A program made the translations under genes and the position numbers. From Candidatus Methanophagales archaeon (GTDB taxonomy: Archaea > Halobacteriota > Syntropharchaeia > Alkanophagales > Methanospirareceae), in assembly GCA_030668065.1 (NCBI GenBank), contig DAOUUS010000083.1, forward strand, positions 1 through 6,856: a DNA stretch of 6,856 bases, read 5' to 3'. Below, piece by piece: positions 1 to 5,697 of the stretch; within the stretch, counting starts at the first letter, position 1, and each line of letters starts with the position of its first letter. The notes beneath the pieces were generated by a model. That model had not been told where the DNA came from, did no database searches, and saw nothing but the letters and a program-made list of their open reading frames with translations.

Positions 1-84
1 CCGACTCCTGCAACACCAGGGTTCGAGGCAGTATTTGCCATCACAGGGTTGTTCGTTTATGCTGTGCTCAAGAGGAGAAAGTGA
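1..84 (+). CDS. C-terminal tail of a PGF-CTERM surface protein (partial, 5' end outside window)
   Basis: Frame 1 is open from the window edge to a TGA and gives 27 residues. A Thr/Pro linker (PTPAT) leads into the triplet PGF at residues 6-8, followed by a hydrophobic stretch of about 14 residues (11-24) and the basic tail KRRK. This is the tripartite PGF-CTERM sorting signal. In that family the archaeosortase ArtA cuts near PGF and the protein is then lipid-anchored at the outer membrane face. The functional part of the protein lies outside the window, so its role cannot be read. It ends 25 nt before the metallophosphoesterase and heads the pst genes. Since no pstS is otherwise present, an anchored phosphate-binding protein is a reasonable inference, but an unrelated surface protein is equally compatible with this tail. 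The sorting signal itself is clear; the identity is not. Confidence 0.85.
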   Translation, partial: PTPATPGFEAVFAITGLFVYAVLKRRK

Positions 85-109
85 AGCCGGAAGGACAAAA
101 GAAAAGAAG

Positions 110-844
110 ATGAAAATAGTGCATATATCTGACATCCACGTAGCGGAACAGCATTTCCTGCCGGATTTGATGGGACGAGTAATAAGGGACATAAACCGGA
201 TAGAGCCCGAAATTGTGGTTGTCACTGGCGACTTAACGGAAAACGGCTTTCAATCCGAGTTTGAACGTGCACAGCAGTATATCGAGCAGATAGAATGCAA
301 AGTGAAGGTAGTGATACCCGGTAATCATGACGCAAGAAACGTTGGCTATCTCGGTTTCGAGGAGATATTTGGGCACAGATCAATAATAGAGAAATACAAG
401 GGAATAACAATCGCAGGTATTGATTCCACGCAGCCAGACCTTGATGAAGGACACGTGGGCCGAGAGAGATATGGCTGGATAGAGAAGTGCCTGGCTACCA
501 ACGATTTTAAGGTGGTGGCTCTCCACCACCATTTAATTCCCGTTCCTAAAACCGGACGAGAAAGGCAAATACCTATGGACGCGGGAGACGTGCTCGAACT
601 GCTTGTGAGATGCGAAACCGACCTCGTGCTTTGTGGGCATAAACACGTACCGTGGATCTGGAACCTGAATGGCATGATAATAGCAAATGCTGGGACTGCA
701 TGCACGAACCGGGTGAAATGGAACATCCCACAATCGTTCAACTTAATCGAAATAGACGAAGAGGAAAAGGGAACAACAAAAATATACCGTATGTATTCAA
801 AGGGTGGCCAGGAGCTGGTGCTGGAGAAAAGGCGGGCTAAATAA
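110..844 (+). CDS. Calcineurin-like metallophosphoesterase, class III cyclic-nucleotide phosphodiesterase (CpdA-like) type
   Basis: This 244-residue protein should be a dinuclear-metal phosphoesterase. All family blocks are present in order: D8-x-H10 (SDIH), G40-D41 (GDLTENG), G71-N72-H73-D74, H139-H140-H141, and G176-H177-K178-H179. They supply the usual Asp, Asn and His metal ligands. The start at 110 is chosen because family members begin right at a MKIVHISDIH-like strand; in-frame ATGs at 35 and 59 would overlap the preceding gene and add unrelated residues. No signal peptide or membrane segment is seen, so it should act in the cytoplasm. It lies 5 nt before pstC, so it is probably co-transcribed with the phosphate transporter. 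The family covers cyclic nucleotide, nucleotide and other phosphoester substrates, and the sequence alone does not fix which. A role in releasing or signalling phosphate is inferred from position only. Confidence 0.9.
   Translation: MKIVHISDIHVAEQHFLPDLMGRVIRDINRIEPEIVVVTGDLTENGFQSEFERAQQYIEQIECKVKVVIPGNHDARNVGYLGFEEIFGHRSIIEKYKGITIAGIDSTQPDLDEGHVGRERYGWIEKCLATNDFKVVALHHHLIPVPKTGRERQIPMDAGDVLELLVRCETDLVLCGHKHVPWIWNLNGMIIANAGTACTNRVKWNIPQSFNLIEIDEEEKGTTKIYRMYSKGGQELVLEKRRAK
511..530. repeat. Perfect 8-bp inverted repeat with 4-nt loop inside the metallophosphoesterase gene
   Basis: GGTGGTGG (511-518) and CCACCACC (523-530) flank the loop CTCT, and an AT-rich stretch (ATTTAATT) follows. In frame it encodes VVALHHH, which includes the conserved catalytic histidines, so coding demand explains much of the right arm. 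It could still fold in RNA. Confidence 0.5.
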
Positions 845-849
845 ACGGA

Positions 850-1758
850 ATGAACTTTTTAGAGCGTGTACGCAGCTTTCGATTGAAAAAGCTGGATCCC
901 GAAACATCGGAAAAGATAGTGGAAAAGCTATTGTTTATCCTCGCGCTCTCTTCCATCCTTATCGTATTGTTTATTATCGCATTCATGTTTAAGGAGGGTT
1001 TACCGGCATTGGCGCTGGGCCGTGAGTTCTTCTTGGGGATGACATGGTATCCACCGAATAACCAATTTGGTATTGTTCCGATAGTAATATGCAGTTTCAT
1101 TGTGGGAATCGGAGCTTTGCTAATCGCGGCTATCATAGGCATACCGGCTGCGATATTTTTGGCTGAATATTCTCCGGACTGGCTGAGAAACTTCATCAAA
1201 CCTTGTGTAGAGCTGTTAGTCGGTATTCCTTCGATAGTGCTTGGTTTCTTCGGGTTAGTGGTGCTTGTGGGGTATATAAAAAACACTTTTGGTGGATATG
1301 GCGAGTGCATATTAGCAGGTTGGCTAATCCTCGCAGTCATGACTTTACCCCATGTCATAAGCATATCTGAGGATTCTATCCGTGCGGTACCAAAGACATA
1401 TAAAGAAGCTTCGCTTGCTCTCGGTGCTACACAGTTGCAGACGATAACAAAAGTATTAGTGCCAAATGCACGTTCCGGGATATTAACCGCCATGGTTTTG
1501 GGTATGGGAAACGCAATAGGAGAAACAATGGCGGTTTTAATGGTCATCGGTAATCCTGAGATACCATTCATACCTTCTTCTGTTTTAGACCCGGCGCGTG
1601 TGTTAACATCCACGATAGTAATCGAAATACCTTATGCGGTTTGGGGTTCTATGCACGAGCATGCACTGTTTGCCCTGGGTGTGATCTTGTTTATTGTCGT
1701 TGCGATTTTCAATTTGATAACCACAGCCGTGATACGAAAAGGAGCTAAACACCGATGA
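850..1758 (+). CDS. pstC: Phosphate ABC transporter permease PstC
   Basis: PstC is one of two membrane subunits forming the phosphate channel of the PstSCAB importer. The 302-residue protein has a charged N-terminus, a first membrane segment at about 26-47, a periplasmic-type loop (48-72), further hydrophobic segments at about 73-104, 122-142, 153-172 and 210-233, and a last one near 272-294. The cytoplasmic EAA loop that contacts the ATPase is at about 187-211 (EASLALGATQ... ending in GI). Length and the two motifs LAEYSPD and ELLVGIPSIV match the PstC/PstA family, and the long N-terminal region before the first loop, with its position ahead of pstA, favours PstC. It starts 5 nt after the phosphoesterase stop with no strong ribosome site. 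Its stop overlaps the pstA start (ATGA), suggesting translational coupling. No defect is seen. Confidence 0.96.
   Translation: MNFLERVRSFRLKKLDPETSEKIVEKLLFILALSSILIVLFIIAFMFKEGLPALALGREFFLGMTWYPPNNQFGIVPIVICSFIVGIGALLIAAIIGIPAAIFLAEYSPDWLRNFIKPCVELLVGIPSIVLGFFGLVVLVGYIKNTFGGYGECILAGWLILAVMTLPHVISISEDSIRAVPKTYKEASLALGATQLQTITKVLVPNARSGILTAMVLGMGNAIGETMAVLMVIGNPEIPFIPSSVLDPARVLTSTIVIEIPYAVWGSMHEHALFALGVILFIVVAIFNLITTAVIRKGAKHR
1737..1744 (+). promoter_or_regulatory. Shine-Dalgarno site for pstA
   Basis: AAAAGGAG lies inside the end of pstC, with its last G 10 nt before the pstA ATG. It supports 1755 as the start and lets pstA be initiated independently of readthrough from pstC. Confidence 0.6.
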
Positions 1759-2597
1759 ATGTAAAAGAAAGGCTAGTAATACTTGGTCTGGGTGCTGCGG
1801 CCTTTATAGCGGTAGCGGCATTGTTCATAGTTGTTGGTTACGTGGTTATTAATGGTATCGGAGTGATAAGCTGGGAGTTCTTACTTGAATCCCCGTATCG
1901 GTTTGAATATGGCGGAATATTCCCGCAGATTATCGGGTCGTTATGCCTGGTTGCGGTTTGTTTACTTTTCGCGGTGCCTTTAGGTCTGGCATCGGCAATA
2001 TATCTCGCGGAATACGCGCCGGATAATATAATAACAAAGAGTGTGCGGTTCTTTGTGGAATGTCTGGCTGGAATACCGTCAATAGTGATAGGGCTGTTCG
2101 GGCTTACTTTTTTGGTTTATTATCTTGATTTTGGCATTTGCATGCTATCCGGCGGTTTAGCGCTTGGATTCATGATTCTGCCATGGACGGTTAGAGCGAG
2201 CGAAGAAGCGATAAAAACAGTGCCTAATGGGCATAGAGAAGCATCTCTTGCTTTAGGCGTTTCTAAGTGGCGAACCATTCGTAGTGTGGTTTTGAAAAGC
2301 GCTTATCCGGGTATAATAACCGGGATACTGCTTGGGCTGGGAAAGGCGATAGGCGAAACGGCCGTTGTGCTTTTAACTGCGGGTTCCGGTCTGGAGCCTT
2401 TTTTGCCTAAGTCAATCTTCGATCCGGTTGGCTCTTTACCCGTTTATATCTACATGATGGGCACACAGGGACATACATCTGCGGCGTATTCGCGCACTTT
2501 TGGCGCTTCTCTCGTGTTAATCGCAATGTTTTTGATTATAAGTATATTCGCTTTGTATCTTCGAAATAGATACACCAGGCGTATGAGTAAGAGGTAA
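1755..2597 (+). CDS. pstA: Phosphate ABC transporter permease PstA
   Basis: PstA is the partner permease of PstC in the phosphate importer. This protein has 280 residues, with a first membrane segment at about 8-32, others at about 60-85, 105-124, 128-145, 188-210, and a final one at 250-269, then a basic C-terminus (RNRYTRRMSKR). The EAA loop is at about 162-186 (EASLALGVSKWRT). The motifs LAEYAPD (84-90) and VECLAGIPSIVIG (101-113) are shared with PstC and show the common ancestry of the two permeases. The short N-terminus and the GKAIGETAVVLLTAG stretch (196-210) are typical of PstA. The start overlaps the pstC stop by 4 nt and has a good Shine-Dalgarno site. pstB follows after 7 nt. Assignment as PstA rather than a second PstC rests on gene order and these motifs. 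Confidence 0.96.
   Translation: MNVKERLVILGLGAAAFIAVAALFIVVGYVVINGIGVISWEFLLESPYRFEYGGIFPQIIGSLCLVAVCLLFAVPLGLASAIYLAEYAPDNIITKSVRFFVECLAGIPSIVIGLFGLTFLVYYLDFGICMLSGGLALGFMILPWTVRASEEAIKTVPNGHREASLALGVSKWRTIRSVVLKSAYPGIITGILLGLGKAIGETAVVLLTAGSGLEPFLPKSIFDPVGSLPVYIYMMGTQGHTSAAYSRTFGASLVLIAMFLIISIFALYLRNRYTRRMSKR
2590..2595 (+). promoter_or_regulatory. Shine-Dalgarno site for pstB
   Basis: AGAGGT overlaps the end of pstA and its last base is 9 nt before the ATG at 2605. That spacing favours 2605 over the second in-frame ATG at 2611, which would be 15 nt away. Confidence 0.6.
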
Positions 2598-2604
2598 AGA
2601 AAAA

Positions 2605-3357
2605 ATGAGCATGATAGATGTGAGTGGACTGAATGTATATTATGAGAATGGCGCAGTGCATGCGTTAAAAAACGTGAATATGGAGGCGGACACGAACCAA
2701 ATAACCGCATTGATCGGACCTTCGGGCTGTGGCAAGACGACTTTTCTCAGGACTCTGAATCGGATGAATGACTTTAGTGGCGTGAAGATCGAAGGCAAGG
2801 TTCTTATTGATGGCACGGACATACACAACGGAAAAGTGGATGTCATTCAGTTGAGGAAGAAAGTAGGGATGGTATTTCAGCAGCCAAATCCGTTTCCGAT
2901 GAGCATATATGATAATGTTGCTTACGGGCCGAAGATACATGGTGTGCGGAACAAAAAACTGGCTGAAATAGTGGAAGATAGCTTGAGGAAAGCGGCATTG
3001 TGGGACGAAGTGAAAACCCGGCTGGAAGAGAACGCAGTGAAGCTCTCGGGTGGGCAGCAACAGCGGTTGTGCATTGCACGTGCACTGGCAGTAAATCCCG
3101 AAATTATTCTCTTTGACGAGCCATGTTCTGCGTTGGATCCGGTATCAACAGCGAGGATAGAAGATTTGCTACGGGAATTGAAACAGGATTACACGATTGT
3201 GATTGTTACGCATAACATGCAGCAGGCAGCGCGTGTATCGGATATTACTGCTTTTTTCCTCATGGGCGAGTTGATAGAATGTGGCAAGACCACGAAAATA
3301 TTCGAGAAGCCAAAGGATAAGAGGACTGAGGATTATATTACAGGGAGGTTTGGATAA
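2605..3357 (+). CDS. pstB: Phosphate ABC transporter ATP-binding protein PstB
   Basis: PstB is the ATPase that drives phosphate import through PstCA. The 250-residue protein carries a complete nucleotide-binding domain: Walker A GPSGCGKTT (38-46), Q-loop in FQQPNPFPMSIYDNVAYGP (91-109), signature LSGGQQQR (147-154), Walker B IILFDEP (167-173), D-loop SALDP (175-179), and the H-loop histidine (H203). The NPFPMSIYDNVAYG segment and DEPCSALDPVST are characteristic of PstB within the ABC superfamily and separate it from metal or amino-acid transport ATPases. The C-terminus ends in the PstB-like DYITGRFG. Length is normal for the family (about 250). It begins 7 nt after pstA and ends 1 nt before phoU, so all are almost certainly in one transcript. 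No missing catalytic residue is seen. Confidence 0.98.
   Translation: MSMIDVSGLNVYYENGAVHALKNVNMEADTNQITALIGPSGCGKTTFLRTLNRMNDFSGVKIEGKVLIDGTDIHNGKVDVIQLRKKVGMVFQQPNPFPMSIYDNVAYGPKIHGVRNKKLAEIVEDSLRKAALWDEVKTRLEENAVKLSGGQQQRLCIARALAVNPEIILFDEPCSALDPVSTARIEDLLRELKQDYTIVIVTHNMQQAARVSDITAFFLMGELIECGKTTKIFEKPKDKRTEDYITGRFG
3343..3349 (+). promoter_or_regulatory. Shine-Dalgarno site that decides the phoU start
   Basis: GGGAGGT lies within the last codons of pstB, about 9-10 nt before ATG 3359. It is the strongest ribosome site in the operon and argues against the longer in-frame reading that begins at 3281 inside pstB. Confidence 0.7.
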
Positions 3358-3358
3358 A

Positions 3359-4015
3359 ATGCAGATAAGAAAAGAATACACAGCGGATTTGGAAAAACTG
3401 GAGGTAGATGTGCTGAAGATGGGAGAACTGTCAAAAGAATCAGCAAAGAATGCCATAAACGCTTTAGTTCATCGCGATATGGAATTGGCTGCGAAGATAC
3501 TAAAAGAGAACGTCACGATAGACAACCTGGAATTTGATATAGAGCGCAGGTGTATAAAGCTGATAGCGTTGCAACAGCCGACAGCGGTAGATCTCAGAAC
3601 GATTGGGACGTGCATGAAGATAATAACGGATTTTGACCGGATAAGTGACCTCGCAGGCGACATTGCCCGGATTGTGTTGCGGATAGCGGATGAACCGTTC
3701 GTTAAGCCGCTGATTGATATACCCCGGATGTCCGAGATTTCGCAAGGTATGATTTTTGATTGCCTAAAAGCGTTTTCTGATCGTGACATAAAAGCGCTGG
3801 ATGATTTCTCAGCCCGGGACGATGTGATAGATGCTCTTTTTGATCAGGTCAGACGTGAATTGATGACGATTACGATAGAAAAACCACGCGGCATAGAAAA
3901 TGCAAGTCATCTGCTGTTCGTGGCGTTACATTTAGAGCGAGTTGGCGATCATGCCTGCAATATCGCTTCTCGTATTGTATATATGGTTACAGGCGAGAAT
4001 AGGAAGTTTGAGTGA
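3359..4015 (+). CDS. phoU: Phosphate uptake regulator PhoU
   Basis: PhoU is a cytoplasmic, mostly helical protein that in characterised systems restrains Pst transport and phosphate signalling. This copy has 218 residues, the usual length for a plain PhoU, and shows the family's two repeats. The metal-binding helices are DFDRISDLAGDIARI (91-105) in the first half and HLERVGDHACNIASRI (191-206) in the second, both fitting the E/D-x-x-x-D pattern. The N-terminus (MQIRKEYTADLEKLEVDVL) also fits classical PhoU and has no AbrB DNA-binding extension. The start at 3359 is set by the Shine-Dalgarno site and by homology; a reading from 3281 only adds out-of-frame pstB residues. It sits 1 nt after pstB. 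No PhoR/PhoB-type kinase or regulator is in the window, so its signalling partner, if any, is unknown. Confidence 0.96.
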   Translation: MQIRKEYTADLEKLEVDVLKMGELSKESAKNAINALVHRDMELAAKILKENVTIDNLEFDIERRCIKLIALQQPTAVDLRTIGTCMKIITDFDRISDLAGDIARIVLRIADEPFVKPLIDIPRMSEISQGMIFDCLKAFSDRDIKALDDFSARDDVIDALFDQVRRELMTITIEKPRGIENASHLLFVALHLERVGDHACNIASRIVYMVTGENRKFE

Positions 4016-4019
4016 GGCT

Positions 4020-4079
4020 ATGGAAGCGAGAAAGGTTCAGATAACCGGTAAATCTTCGTACGTATATGTGAAGGGGTAG
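4020..4079 (+). pseudogene. Remnant of an AbrB-domain PhoU-family regulator (N-terminal 19 codons)
   Basis: Five bases after the phoU stop an ATG opens a 19-codon frame reading MEARKVQITGKSSYVYVKG, ended by TAG at 4077-4079. The first 15 residues closely resemble the start of archaeal AbrB/SpoVT-PhoU fusion proteins, which typically begin with a pattern like ME-x-RKVQ-x-TG-x-SSY followed by VSLPKEW. Here the match stops right after SSYV. The roughly 28 nt left before the end of pyrC on the other strand cannot hold the remaining several hundred codons. I therefore read it as the stub of a second phoU-like gene lost by deletion, probably with pyrC brought up to the breakpoint. Reading through the TAG gives no PhoU-like residues. 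The alternative is a chance 19-codon frame, which the motif makes less likely. The similarity is from recall of the family and was not aligned. Confidence 0.6.
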
Positions 4080-4107
4080 GTAACTGCCCTATTCTTAATC
4101 TGCTTCG
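4080..4107. other. Short convergent gap between the phoU remnant and pyrC stop
   Basis: Together with 4016-4079 this is the only non-coding DNA between the two convergent units. I see no strong hairpin and no T-tract on either strand, so no terminator can be marked. Confidence 0.4.
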
Positions 4108-5424
4108 CTAAACCTGCACCACTGCATCATCTTCTGTCACGACAGCGCCATTAAAAATGGTATGCCTCACAGCACCGGGAAATTCATAGCCCTCGAATGG
4201 TGACCACCCGCATTTGGTGTATAAAAGTGCACTATTGATTTTTACTCGTGCATGTAGATCCAAAATACTAAAATTCGCCTTTTTTCCCACTTCTATGCTA
4301 CCTCTGTCGTCAAAACCCAGGAACGCCGCCGGATTGTAGGCGCAGACCCGAGATATAAGTACCGGGTTAACATCACAACGTACAATCAACCAAGTGACGA
4401 AATTACCATAAGTGTCTAAGTTAGGAACACCCGCAGGAGCTTCTAAGATGTCAAGAGCTTTTTCGTACTTTGTATGTGGTGCATGGTCAGTCACCAGAAA
4501 ATCTATCCTGCCATCTTTAAAAGCGGCCAGCAACAGTCGCCTATTTTCTTCTGTTCTCAAAGGTGGATTCGTCTTCAAGAACGCTGTTTTTGGCGTTACT
4601 GCGGTCTTGTTAAAGAACAGATGATGCGGTGTAACTTCACAGAAAACGTTTTTGTATCGCTTTATAATATCCAATGACTCGTAAACGGAAACATGAGCTA
4701 TATTTATCTTTATGTCCGGGTATGCAGAAACAGTAGCTAAAACATGTTTAACCGCGGACAATTCTGCCTCTTCGGGTCTCAGTTCTGAATGTATCTCTTT
4801 ACGAGTCCCATCAGCCCTACTTCCTTTTAAAGCCGCTTTTCGCTCGTCTAGGATATTCTGGTCTTCGCAATGAATCACGAGTGGTTTCGATGTTGCGGCC
4901 ACAGCGTCAATCGCTTCGGGCAGCCGTTCAACTCGCATAGATAACCCCTGCGTCTCCGCGAGATACATCTTATAGGCTACTACTTCGTCTTGCATATCCG
5001 CAATGCCGGTCGTGTTTATAGCGGTGCCGGATTCTGTGACTGCACCCTGGAAGAAGAAGTCAATCACGCCTTTCGCTTTTTTGTATGCGAGTTCTTTCTT
5101 TTTCCGTATCCGCTCCGCGTTTATGCCCGGCAAGGGCGTGTTCGGCATGTCAACCACGGTAGTTACGCCACCATGAATAGCAGCCGCGGCTCCAGACCGA
5201 AAATCCTCTTTGTAGCTCCAATCCTGGCTCTCATCCTCTCTCAAATGAGCATGTAAATCAATAAACCCGGGAAAGATCAGGCAGTGCCGCGCTTCTATCT
5301 TTCGCTCGCCCCGCAACCCTTGTTTCTTTATTTCTGTGATTAGACCATCGTCAATACCTATTTGAACATCGTTTATTGATGCGGTAGTTACAACTTTACC
5401 TTCAATCATCAAATCATGGATCAT
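4108..5424 (-). CDS. pyrC: Dihydroorotase, class I (pyrimidine biosynthesis)
   Basis: Dihydroorotase closes N-carbamoyl-aspartate to dihydroorotate, the third step of de novo UMP synthesis. The 438-residue protein shows the amidohydrolase metal site: H58-x-H60 (DLHAHLRE), the likely carboxylated lysine K152 (VVAYKMYLA), H185 (VIHCED), H244 (NIAHVS) and D313 (VTDHAPH). R62 and N95 (MPNT) match the residues that bind the substrate carboxylate. The usual HLR-x-PG is HLREDE here, and the later motif resembling GLET-x-LP reads GVPNLDTYGNF, so it is a divergent member; another cyclic amidohydrolase such as a hydantoinase is possible but less likely. The start at 5424 places DLMIEGKVV where family members begin; 5409 is the alternative, and the frame is open further up to 5592 but that would overlap lsm. 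It is convergent with the pst operon and divergent from lsm. Confidence 0.88.
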   Translation of the reverse strand: MIHDLMIEGKVVTTASINDVQIGIDDGLITEIKKQGLRGERKIEARHCLIFPGFIDLHAHLREDESQDWSYKEDFRSGAAAAIHGGVTTVVDMPNTPLPGINAERIRKKKELAYKKAKGVIDFFFQGAVTESGTAINTTGIADMQDEVVAYKMYLAETQGLSMRVERLPEAIDAVAATSKPLVIHCEDQNILDERKAALKGSRADGTRKEIHSELRPEEAELSAVKHVLATVSAYPDIKINIAHVSVYESLDIIKRYKNVFCEVTPHHLFFNKTAVTPKTAFLKTNPPLRTEENRRLLLAAFKDGRIDFLVTDHAPHTKYEKALDILEAPAGVPNLDTYGNFVTWLIVRCDVNPVLISRVCAYNPAAFLGFDDRGSIEVGKKANFSILDLHARVKINSALLYTKCGWSPFEGYEFPGAVRHTIFNGAVVTEDDAVVQV

Positions 5425-5428
5425 ATCT

Positions 5429-5436
5429 TTTAAATA
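5429..5436 (+). promoter_or_regulatory. Archaeal TATA box for lsm (possibly used in both directions)
   Basis: TTTAAATA fits the archaeal TATA consensus. Its centre is about 40 nt before the lsm ATG, so a start of transcription near 5457-5460 (about 25 nt downstream) would leave a short leader that just contains the ribosome site at 5461-5465. The core TTTAAA is palindromic and could also serve pyrC on the other strand, but the predicted start there (about 5404-5408) would lie downstream of the preferred pyrC ATG at 5424 and at the alternative ATG at 5409. No clear BRE element was recognised on either side. Confidence 0.55.
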
Positions 5437-5460
5437 AGGAAGTAGAATAGAAAAGATAGT

Positions 5461-5465
5461 AGGTG
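5461..5465 (+). promoter_or_regulatory. Shine-Dalgarno site for lsm
   Basis: AGGTG lies 7 nt before the ATG at 5473, the expected spacing, and supports that start. Confidence 0.6.
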
Positions 5466-5472
5466 CAAGAAT

Positions 5473-5697
5473 ATGTTTCCAAATAAAAGAGTGCAGGGAA
5501 TGATAGGGCGAAAGGTGCATGTAGAGATGAAAGGTGAGAAGATCGCGTTGGAAGGCGTGTTGAGAAGCGTGGATGACTACTTGAATTTGCACCTGAGTGC
5601 GGCAAACGAGTTGTATGCTGGCGAGAAGAAGCGGTTGCTTGGTTCCGTGGTAGTTAGGGGCAATAATGTCGTGCTTATAAATCCTTTGAAGGAATGA
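5473..5697 (+). CDS. Archaeal Sm-like (LSm/SmAP) RNA-binding protein
   Basis: This 74-residue protein is an Sm-fold protein. Archaeal members form six- or seven-membered rings that bind U-rich RNA and associate with tRNA and small RNAs. The Sm1 motif is at about 28-41 (GVLRSVDDYLNLHL), with D35 and N38 in the positions of the conserved Asp and the uridine-stacking Asn. The Sm2 motif is at 57-71 (GSVVVRGNNVVLINP), with R62-G63 as the RNA-binding pair. Length is typical of single-domain archaeal Sm proteins. It has its own TATA box and ribosome site, and overlaps proC by 4 nt. Many archaeal Sm genes are followed by the ribosomal protein L37e gene, which is not the case here, so this may be a paralog of the main SmAP. 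Family assignment is firm; which paralog is not. Confidence 0.93.
   Translation: MFPNKRVQGMIGRKVHVEMKGEKIALEGVLRSVDDYLNLHLSAANELYAGEKKRLLGSVVVRGNNVVLINPLKE

Noticed and set aside
35..109. N-terminal extension of the metallophosphoesterase from the ATG at 35 or 59
   Set aside because: It overlaps the end of the preceding PGF-CTERM gene in another frame, adds residues unlike the family, and the protein family starts at the MKIVHISDIH strand encoded from 110.
837..1613. Long antisense open frame opposite pstC
   Set aside because: It mirrors the pstC coding frame, has no recognisable domain, and pstC is unambiguous on the + strand.
3281..3358. PhoU start at 3281
   Set aside because: This lies wholly inside pstB in another frame. 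The strong GGGAGGT site and the family N-terminus both point to 3359.
4071..4095. Possible terminator hairpin between phoU and pyrC
   Set aside because: Only a stem of about 4 bp (TAGG with CCTA) can be drawn, and no T-tract follows on either strand.
4077..4155. TAG at 4077 read as pyrrolysine, extending the AbrB-like stub
   Set aside because: The frame continues for about 24 codons to TAA at about 4152, but the residues (VTALFLICFAK and on) do not resemble the AbrB or PhoU family, and the frame runs into pyrC on the other strand.
5425..5592. pyrC extended upstream to the ATG at 5592
   Set aside because: The extra 56 residues lie over the lsm gene on the other strand, look like antisense translation, and are not part of the dihydroorotase fold.
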